A stretch of DNA of 9,202 bases. Origin: Rhodospirillaceae bacterium (GTDB taxonomy: Bacteria; Pseudomonadota; Alphaproteobacteria; Dongiales; Dongiaceae). The stretch lies in the NCBI GenBank assembly GCA_016794075.1, contig JAEUKU010000269.1, positions 1-9,202 of the forward strand, read 5' to 3'. The first letter of the stretch is position 1. Each line of letters opens with the position of its first letter. The notes below the pieces were generated by a model that made no database searches, was not told the origin of the DNA, and saw only the letters and a program-made list of their open reading frames with translations. Positions 1 to 7,570 of this stretch are shown here, in pieces. The position numbers and the translations under genes are program-made.

Positions 1-40
1 CGCGCTGGCATTCAGAGATTTCGATGGGGTGGCAAGGACC

Positions 41-1159
41 ATGAAACTGACGATCGAACGGGCGGCTCTGCTGAAGTCCCTGGGGCATGTCCAAAGCGTT
101 GTGGAGCGCCGCAACACCATTCCCATCCTCAGCAACGTCCTGATCGAGGCGAAAGGCGACCGGGTCAGCCTGACCGCCACCGACATGGACCTGGCGATCG
201 TCGAGCACACCGCCGCCGACGTGGCCGCGCCCGGCGCCGCCACCGTGCCGGCGCACATGCTCTACGACATCGTGCGCAAGCTGCCCGAGGGTGCCCAGGT
301 GCAGCTGGAACTCGCCGGCGACGGCGGCCAGATGGCGATCCGGGCGGGGCGCTCGCGCTTCACCCTGCAGACCCTGCCCAAGGAGGATTTCCCCTCGACC
401 GCCTCCGGCGACCTGCCGCACCGTTTCCCGCTCTCGGCGGTCGACCTGCGCAGCCTGATCGACCATACGCGCTTCGCCATCTCGACCGAGGAGACGCGCT
501 ACTACCTGAACGGCATCTACCTGCATGCCCATTCCAGCGGCAAGCAGCAGGCGCTCCGCGCCGTGGCGACCGACGGCCATCGCCTGGCCCGGGTCGAGAT
601 GCCGCTGCCCGAGGGGGCGGAGAAGATCCCCGGCGTCATCGTGCCGCGCAAGATGGTGGGCGAAGTGCGCAAGCTGCTGGAGGAGGTCGACGGCGCGGTG
701 GAAGTGTCGCTCTCCGACACCCGCGTGCGCTTCGCCTTCGACGACACCGTGCTGACCTCGAAGCTGATCGACGGCTCCTTCCCCGACTACCAGCGGGTGA
801 TCCCGACCGGCAACGACAAGGTGCTGGAGATCGACCGGCGCGAGTTCCGCGACGCCATCGACCGTGTCTCGACCATTTCGAGCGAGAAGTCGCGCGCGGT
901 GAAGCTCTCCTTGAAGCCCGGCGCGCTCACCATCTCGGCGACCAGCGCCGAGAACGGCACCGCGGTCGAAGAGCTGGAAGTGAAATACGACGGCACCCCG
1001 ATCGAGATCGGCTTCAACTCGCGCTATCTGCTCGACGTGGCCGACGAGATCGAGGGCGATGGGCTGCAGATGGTGCTGGCCGACGCGGTGGCGCCGACGC
1101 TGGTCCGCGACATGGCCGATGCGATGGCGCTGTATGTGCTGATGCCGATGCGAGTGTGA
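41..1159 (+). CDS. dnaN: DNA polymerase III subunit beta (sliding clamp)
   Basis: This gene encodes the ring-shaped clamp that encircles DNA and tethers DNA polymerase III and other clamp-binding proteins during replication. The 372-residue product matches the usual family length and is colinear with alphaproteobacterial DnaN throughout. It begins MKLTIERAALLKSL, followed by the conserved segment VERRNTIPILSNVLIEA (residues 21-37). The three repeated clamp domains fall at about 1-120, 130-247 and 248-372. The conserved ATDGHRLA segment (177-184) and the C-terminal MPMRV tail, both near the partner-binding cleft, are present. The ATG at 41 is preferred because it gives the canonical N-terminus. 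An in-frame GTG at 29 would add four residues (MART) that the family lacks. Purine-rich stretches lie upstream (GGGGTGG at 26-32, AAGGA at 34-38). recF follows after four bases. dnaA is expected upstream but lies outside the window, and bases 1-40 are only a leader. Confidence 0.98.
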   Translation: MKLTIERAALLKSLGHVQSVVERRNTIPILSNVLIEAKGDRVSLTATDMDLAIVEHTAADVAAPGAATVPAHMLYDIVRKLPEGAQVQLELAGDGGQMAIRAGRSRFTLQTLPKEDFPSTASGDLPHRFPLSAVDLRSLIDHTRFAISTEETRYYLNGIYLHAHSSGKQQALRAVATDGHRLARVEMPLPEGAEKIPGVIVPRKMVGEVRKLLEEVDGAVEVSLSDTRVRFAFDDTVLTSKLIDGSFPDYQRVIPTGNDKVLEIDRREFRDAIDRVSTISSEKSRAVKLSLKPGALTISATSAENGTAVEELEVKYDGTPIEIGFNSRYLLDVADEIEGDGLQMVLADAVAPTLVRDMADAMALYVLMPMRV

Positions 1160-1163
1160 CGGC

Positions 1164-2411
1164 TTGGCGAGTTTGGTGCGCGATTCAGGGCGACTGACAT
1201 CGAACATCCAAAGCGGGCGGAGCGATCCGGCCGCCACGCCTCCTTGTGGTCTCACGCATCTGGCGCTGACCCGGTTCCGCAACTACCGCCACCTGGCGCT
1301 CGACCTCGATGCCGCGCCGGTGGTGCTGGTGGGGGCGAACGGCGCCGGCAAGACCAACCTGCTGGAAGCGGTCTCGCTGCTCGGCCCGGGCAGCGGCCTC
1401 AGCCGCGCCAAGCTGTCGGAGATCGATTTCCGCGGGCCCGGCAATCAGGCAAACATGGCCTGGGCGGTGCACGCCAAGCTGACGACGCCGGGCGGCGATT
1501 TCGCGGTCGGCACCGGGCGCGACCCGCTGGGCCCGGCGCAGATCGGCCGCGACCGGCGCCTGGCGCGGATTAACGGCGCCCCGGCCAGGAACCAGGCGGA
1601 TTTCGCCGAGATCCTGTCGGTGCAATGGCTGGTGCCGGCGATGGACCGGCTGTTCGATGAGGCGGCTTCGAGCCGCCGCCGTTTCCTGGACCGGCTGGTC
1701 ACCGGTATCGACCCGGCGCATGCCGGGCGCGTGGCCGCCTATGAGGGCGCCTTGCGCGAACGCGCGCGGCTGCTGCGTGGCGAGGTGGCGGCGGCGGAGA
1801 GCGACCTGCGCTCCTGGCTCGACGGGCTGGAAGGCGAAATGGCAGCCGTGGCGGTCGCCATCGCGGCCTCGCGGCGCGAGGCGGTGGCGGCCTTGAACGT
1901 GGCGCTGAGCGAAACCGAATCGCCGTTCCCGCGCGCCGGGCTGACGATCGCCGGCAGCGTCGAGAACTGGCTCGAGCAAGGCCCGGCCCTGGCGGCGGAG
2001 GAAAAGCTGAAGGAACGCCTGGCGGCGGCACGGATGAGCGACGCGGCCAGCGGCGTCACCGAATGGGGCACGCATCGCAGCGACCTCGAGGTGATCTATC
2101 TCGGCCGCACGCTGGGCGGCGTGCCGCTCCGCGCCGACGAGTGCTCGACCGGGGAGCAGCGCGCGCTGCTGCTCTCCATCACGCTCGCCGAGGCGCGGCT
2201 GACCAGGTCCCGGCGCGGCCAGGCGCCGGTGCTGCTGCTGGACGAGGCGGCGGCGCATCTCGACCGCACGCGGCGCGAAGCGCTGTTCGCGGAGATCCTG
2301 GCCTTGGGGCTGCAGGCCTGGATGAGCGGCGCCGACCGCGAGCCGTTCCAGCCTTTGGCCGGCGCCGCGCAATTCTTCGAGATCGAAGACGGGCGCCTGC
2401 GGAGCTTGTGA
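1164..2411 (+). CDS. recF: DNA replication and repair protein RecF
   Basis: RecF is an SMC/ABC-like ATPase that binds DNA at gaps and helps RecO and RecR load RecA. Numbered from the TTG at 1164, the 415-residue product shows a family-typical opening around LTRFRNY (35-41), a Walker A motif GANGAGKT (57-64), a helical arm region (about 190-290), the THRSDLEV segment (303-310), the ABC signature STGEQ (328-332), Walker B APVLLLDE (354-361) followed by the D-loop HLD, and a WMSGADR block near the C-terminus. All ATPase motifs are intact. The start is uncertain: no ATG exists in frame before the core, and candidates are TTG 1164, TTG 1173 and GTG 1176, none with a good Shine-Dalgarno. The stop codon upstream in this frame lies at 1140-1142, inside dnaN. 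The four-base gap after dnaN suggests translational coupling. About 30 residues precede the conserved core, which is longer than typical. Confidence 0.96.
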   Translation: MASLVRDSGRLTSNIQSGRSDPAATPPCGLTHLALTRFRNYRHLALDLDAAPVVLVGANGAGKTNLLEAVSLLGPGSGLSRAKLSEIDFRGPGNQANMAWAVHAKLTTPGGDFAVGTGRDPLGPAQIGRDRRLARINGAPARNQADFAEILSVQWLVPAMDRLFDEAASSRRRFLDRLVTGIDPAHAGRVAAYEGALRERARLLRGEVAAAESDLRSWLDGLEGEMAAVAVAIAASRREAVAALNVALSETESPFPRAGLTIAGSVENWLEQGPALAAEEKLKERLAAARMSDAASGVTEWGTHRSDLEVIYLGRTLGGVPLRADECSTGEQRALLLSITLAEARLTRSRRGQAPVLLLDEAAAHLDRTRREALFAEILALGLQAWMSGADREPFQPLAGAAQFFEIEDGRLRSL

Positions 2412-2430
2412 TTTCGGTTCTTTCCAATCC

Positions 2431-2454
2431 GGCGGCGAAGCCCCGCTTCGCGCC
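2431..2454 (+). other. Stem-loop between recF and gyrB
   Basis: The 56-base gap between recF and gyrB contains a perfect 7-bp inverted repeat, GCGAAGC (2435-2441) and GCTTCGC (2445-2451), with a CCC loop. Past a single bulged G at 2434 the pairing continues for three more pairs (2431-2433 with 2452-2454). No T-run follows, so it is not a standard intrinsic terminator. It ends 13 bases before the GTG start of gyrB and could modulate read-through, message processing or gyrB translation. The structure is seen in the sequence; its function is inference. Confidence 0.4.
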
Positions 2455-2467
2455 GATGCGACTTTGA

Positions 2468-4927
<2,460 letters not shown>

Positions 4928-4971
4928 CGCCGCTCCGCACGGCGTTCGCCGGCCGCGTTCGCGCGAATGCC

Positions 4972-5000
4972 TTGTCCAGCATGCCGACTCATGATTGAAT
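4972..5000 (+). promoter_or_regulatory. Candidate sigma70-type promoter for the membrane-protein gene
   Basis: The 93 bases after gyrB contain TTGTCC (4972-4977) and TTGAAT (4995-5000) separated by exactly 17 bases. Each matches four of six consensus positions (TTGACA, TATAAT). Transcription would start near 5006-5008 and give a leader of about 14 bases with the Shine-Dalgarno intact. Just after the gyrB stop, CGCCG (4928-4932) and CGGCG (4940-4944) could form a weak hairpin without a T-tail, so termination after gyrB is not evident. This promoter is a pattern match only. Confidence 0.35.
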
Positions 5001-5014
5001 CCCTCCGCGGAGGG
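5001..5014. repeat. 14-bp perfect palindrome overlapping the Shine-Dalgarno
   Basis: CCCTCCGCGGAGGG is its own reverse complement. Its right half contains the GGAGG (5009-5013) placed seven bases before the ATG at 5021, the best ribosome binding site in the window. As RNA it can fold as CCCUC/GAGGG around a CGCG loop and hide the Shine-Dalgarno. GAA (4997-4999) and TTC (5018-5020) lie further out on each side and could extend the helix past an internal loop. Confidence 0.55.
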
Positions 5015-5020
5015 GGCTTC

Positions 5021-6646
5021 ATGCCGGGTGACCAGGGGCGGCCGATCGGCCCGATCGCGGGTGATCGTCAAGCGAATGCGAGCGCAATTGCGCTGCCGGA
5101 GCTGGCCTTCTTCGTTGTCGCCCTGGCGGTCGTGGTGGCGATCTCAGCGCTTCACCTCTTCCACCCGATCAACATCGTTTCCTACGATCGCGATGTCTGG
5201 CACCACATCGCCGTGCTCAATGCGCTGCTGGACTCGCCGTTTCATGCCGGCAATCCGCACATCGTCTCCGACGTGCCGTCGCGAAGCTATATGCCCTGGT
5301 ACGTGGCGCTTGCCGTTCTCGGCAGGTGGCTGGGGCTTACGGCGCAGCAACTGCTCGGCATCAGTGCGACCTTGTCGATGCTGGCGCTGGTGGTCGGCAT
5401 TCGCCTGTTTTCCCGCGCCTATTTTGGCCAGCGTTGGGCGCCGCTGGTCCTGCTGCTCGTGACATTCGGGAGCTGGGCCGGCGCGTTCAACCACACAGGC
5501 TTCCACACGTTCTCCACCATGGCGTTCAGCGCGTCATATCCCTTCGCGATCGTGTTCGGCGCCGGCTATATCGCGTGGTGGCTGGTGCTGGAGGCCCTGC
5601 GATCGAAGGCGCCGCGCCAGGTCCTGGGCGCCATCCTGGGCGCGATTGCCTTGATCACCGCCTTCATGTTCGCGACGCATCAGCTTCAGGCCGCTTTCGC
5701 GATCGGCGGCATGCTGACCTTTGCCCTTTTTCACGGCTCGTTCCCCTATGCCAGGCGCGGCCTCATCGTGCTCGCTGTCCTGGCCGGGGTGCTGCTCTCC
5801 AGCCGATGGTGGTACTACAATCCGCTGGATTACGCGGCGATCGGCGGCTTCTACAGCCTCCCGTTCACCCCGCCCTTCGACTGGACCAATCCCCTCGTCG
5901 TCGTGGCGATCCTTGGCCACGCGCTGGTCGGCGTCGTCGGGTTCTACGACCTTCGGCGGAAGGCGTGGCGGCTGGATCTGGCGCTCGGCACCGCCGGGAT
6001 CATCGGCGGGCTCATCGTCCTCTATCTCGCCGGGTCCTGGATGGTGCTGCGGCTGCTGCCCTTTCTCGTGGTCTTCCTGCAGATTTCCACGACCGCGTTG
6101 CTGTTCGACCTGCCGGATCGGAGCCAAGGCCGTTTCAGGGGCGCGCTGCGACCGATCCTGGTGGGCGTGATCGTCGGGATGTTCGTGGCGAACGCCGCCA
6201 TGGCGACCGGTTTCTCGCTCCTGGCCTATCGCTATCTCGACGGACAGGCCGATGCCAAGTTTGAGACCTGGTCGCGCGACATCAATGCGACGGCCTCGGC
6301 GGTGCGGGCCATCGTCGGCGACGGCCGCGTCGTCATCGCCAATTGGACGACGGCCTATCCGATGCAGGCGCACCACATGAAGGTGGTTTCCATCCCCTAC
6401 CACTTTCCCGAAGTGCCGGATTCCCCCGTCCGACAGGAGGCGTCGCGGGCATTCTTCGCCCCCGAGACCGGGGCGGCGCAGCGCTGCTCGATCCTGCGGC
6501 AATACAACGTGACCGCCATCGTCTATCGCGGCGCGATGGTGCCGGCGCAGGTTCAGCTCGAACTCAATGCTTTCGGTGAGAAAATCGACGTCAATGACGT
6601 GACCGTCGTGCGACTGCCCGCGCCGGGGGCATGCGCGCAGCCGTGA
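5021..6646 (+). CDS. Polytopic membrane protein, probable GT-C-type glycosyltransferase
   Basis: The 541-residue product has a short charged N-terminus, a first membrane helix (about 27-47), and then roughly ten further hydrophobic segments up to about residue 400, including about 110-130, 139-156, 168-190, 200-218, 222-240, 246-261, 289-309, 320-338, 342-363 and 376-400. A soluble C-terminal domain (about 403-541) should be extracytoplasmic. The first large outer loop carries YDRDVWHH (55-62), an acidic D-x-D placed where GT-C enzymes keep their catalytic or metal-binding acidic residues. A THQLQAAF segment (219-226) sits at a membrane helix. Such proteins usually move sugars from polyprenyl-phosphate donors to glycans, lipids or proteins outside the inner membrane; substrate and exact family are not recognisable here. 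The ATG at 5021 is chosen for its GGAGG seven bases upstream, over in-frame ATGs at 4967 and 4991. Third codon positions look less strictly G/C than in gyrB. It is followed by a convergent gene. Confidence 0.8.
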   Translation: MPGDQGRPIGPIAGDRQANASAIALPELAFFVVALAVVVAISALHLFHPINIVSYDRDVWHHIAVLNALLDSPFHAGNPHIVSDVPSRSYMPWYVALAVLGRWLGLTAQQLLGISATLSMLALVVGIRLFSRAYFGQRWAPLVLLLVTFGSWAGAFNHTGFHTFSTMAFSASYPFAIVFGAGYIAWWLVLEALRSKAPRQVLGAILGAIALITAFMFATHQLQAAFAIGGMLTFALFHGSFPYARRGLIVLAVLAGVLLSSRWWYYNPLDYAAIGGFYSLPFTPPFDWTNPLVVVAILGHALVGVVGFYDLRRKAWRLDLALGTAGIIGGLIVLYLAGSWMVLRLLPFLVVFLQISTTALLFDLPDRSQGRFRGALRPILVGVIVGMFVANAAMATGFSLLAYRYLDGQADAKFETWSRDINATASAVRAIVGDGRVVIANWTTAYPMQAHHMKVVSIPYHFPEVPDSPVRQEASRAFFAPETGAAQRCSILRQYNVTAIVYRGAMVPAQVQLELNAFGEKIDVNDVTVVRLPAPGACAQP

Positions 6647-6648
6647 CC

Positions 6649-6681
6649 GGCGCGCGCGGGCGCGACGTTTCGCGCGGCGCC
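6649..6681. terminator. Candidate bidirectional hairpin between convergent genes
   Basis: The 40-base gap between the convergent stop codons is made almost wholly of G/C self-complementary sequence. One fold pairs GCGCGA (6660-6665) with TCGCGC (6670-6675) around a CGTT loop. A longer alternative pairs 6649-6658 with 6671-6681 with one bulged G at 6676. Position suggests a shared terminator or transcript-end stabiliser for both strands, but no T-run follows on either strand, so intrinsic termination is doubtful. Confidence 0.35.
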
Positions 6682-6686
6682 CTGCT

Positions 6687-7430
6687 CTAAGGGTTCTGGG
6701 TGCTGGAGCCCGACTCGCTCGGAGCCGCCGTCTCCAGCGGCTTCAGCTCCAGGCGGATCGAGCGGTCGCCGTCGCTCCAGTCCGGGGCGGGGGAGACGAC
6801 GAGCTCCAGCTCGGTCTTCTCCCCGGCCGCGCCGATGGTGGCGCGATAGGGCTTGTAGAATTCCATCTCGCGGTCGCCCTGCCACAGATCGGAGCCGAGC
6901 AGCACCTTGGTGGCATCGACCGGTTGGCGGTAGACCAGTGTCAGGCGCTTGCTGAACGGCTGCACCACGTCGCCGGGGAGCATGACATAGGGTTGGGCCC
7001 GCTCCGCCGCCGCCGCCACGCCGCTCGGCGCCATGCCGGGCACGCTCTGCATCGAATCGGCCAGGCGGCGCAGCGCCTCGGTCGCGGTCTTGGCCTTCTC
7101 CTCCGCGGCGATGCGCAGCTCCCGCTCGCGCGCCAGGTCCTCGCGCGTCTGCTGCAATTCCCCGATTACCAGGCGGATCGAGGTGCCCTCGGCCCCGGCG
7201 CGGCAATCGAGCTGGTTGCGGGCATCGACCACGCAGGTCGCCGGGTCGAGCAGGCCGATATCCGCCGCGAAGTCGCGCACCTGCGGCGCCACGGCCTTGA
7301 TCATGCCGCTGCGCACGCCGATCAGGGTCAAGAACGATGCGGCGCCGATGACGCAGAGGAAGGTGAAGGCGAACAGAATGAAAGACAGGCCTGTCCGCTG
7401 CTTTCTCTTGGACGCGAAGAGCCGTTGCAT
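6687..7430 (-). CDS. Hypothetical single-pass membrane protein with coiled coil
   Basis: I do not recognise this 247-residue protein. It starts with a basic stretch (MQRLFASKRKQR), then one membrane helix at about 15-39, which suggests an inner-membrane anchor with the rest in the periplasm. Beyond the helix lie two cysteines (C66, C76) close enough to form a disulphide, then a charged Glu/Arg/Ala-rich segment with coiled-coil character (about 85-127), a Pro/Ala/Gly-rich linker, and a C-terminal part (about 147-232) whose alternating hydrophobic pattern suggests beta structure. A Ser/Thr/Pro-rich tail ends it. The ATG at 7430 is preferred because AGGTGA (7438-7433) matches the 16S rRNA 3' end just upstream; an in-frame GTG at 7436 would add two residues. 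It converges on the GT-C-like gene and diverges from the GT4 gene. A scaffold or accessory role in envelope assembly is possible but unsupported. The ORF is uninterrupted with coding-like G/C third positions. Confidence 0.75.
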   Translation of the reverse strand: MQRLFASKRKQRTGLSFILFAFTFLCVIGAASFLTLIGVRSGMIKAVAPQVRDFAADIGLLDPATCVVDARNQLDCRAGAEGTSIRLVIGELQQTREDLARERELRIAAEEKAKTATEALRRLADSMQSVPGMAPSGVAAAAERAQPYVMLPGDVVQPFSKRLTLVYRQPVDATKVLLGSDLWQGDREMEFYKPYRATIGAAGEKTELELVVSPAPDWSDGDRSIRLELKPLETAAPSESGSSTQNP

Positions 7431-7432
7431 GG

Positions 7433-7438
7433 TCACCT
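7433..7438 (-). promoter_or_regulatory. Ribosome binding site deciding the start of the minus-strand gene
   Basis: On the minus strand AGGTGA is followed by CC and then ATG (7430-7428). AGGTGA is complementary to the UCACCU near the 16S rRNA 3' end, and alignment puts the AGG five bases before the ATG. The competing GTG start at 7436 lies inside this motif, which favours the ATG. Confidence 0.5.
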
Positions 7439-7449
7439 GGCGCTGAAAC

Positions 7450-7500
7450 CCGGGGCTGGTTTTGGGTCGATACCTTTTTGCCCCGGCTTCCCTAAAAAGG
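7450..7500. repeat. Two interlocked 7-bp inverted repeats (pseudoknot layout)
   Basis: CCGGGGC (7450-7456) is the exact reverse complement of GCCCCGG (7480-7486), and CCTTTTT (7473-7479) is the exact reverse complement of AAAAAGG (7494-7500). The left arm of the second pair lies inside the first pair and its right arm lies outside, so the stems cross. No base separates 7479 from 7480, which would allow coaxial stacking. Connecting loops are 16 and 7 bases. The element lies 20 bases upstream of the minus-strand ATG and about 70 bases upstream of the plus-strand GT4 gene. It could be an RNA pseudoknot in the minus-strand leader, two alternative hairpins, or a pair of protein-binding sites. It includes A/T runs unlike the surrounding sequence. 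Confidence 0.5.
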
Positions 7501-7521
7501 AATTAATCGCCCTGACCGCCC

Positions 7522-7550
7522 TTGCGGCCGGTGGCCCGCTGGCCTAGCAC
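7522..7550 (+). promoter_or_regulatory. Candidate sigma70-type promoter for the GT4 gene
   Basis: TTGCGG (7522-7527) and TAGCAC (7545-7550) are separated by exactly 17 bases and resemble -35 and -10 elements, although the -10 is weak. Transcription would begin near 7557, giving a leader of about 14 bases with GGGGGA (7565-7570) next to the start codon. I saw no comparably spaced promoter for the minus-strand gene in this 140-base divergent region. Confidence 0.3.
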
Positions 7551-7570
7551 AAGGCATTGAAATCGGGGGA

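Noticed and set aside
1..40. Possible origin elements upstream of dnaN
   Set aside because: dnaN often lies near the origin, but these 40 bases show no DnaA box or AT-rich unwinding stretch, and none was noticed elsewhere in the window.
1185..2372. A 395-codon minus-strand open frame almost coextensive with recF
   Set aside because: Shadow of recF. The translation is dominated by Arg, Gln, Ala and His with no recognisable domain and no ribosome binding signal.
5326..6264. A 312-codon plus-strand frame inside the membrane-protein gene
   Set aside because: It overlaps the 5021-6646 gene in another frame. Only the 5021 frame yields coherent membrane helices and has a strong Shine-Dalgarno sequence.
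7450..7500. The CCTTTTT/AAAAAGG repeat as an intrinsic terminator
   Set aside because: The A/T run is part of the stem rather than a tail after a GC stem, and the site lies upstream of two divergent genes rather than at a gene end.
6924..7547. A 207-codon plus-strand frame opposite the minus-strand membrane protein
   Set aside because: The minus-strand reading gives a basic N-terminus, a clean membrane helix, a coiled coil and a good ribosome binding site. The plus-strand translation is Arg/His/Ala-rich with no features.
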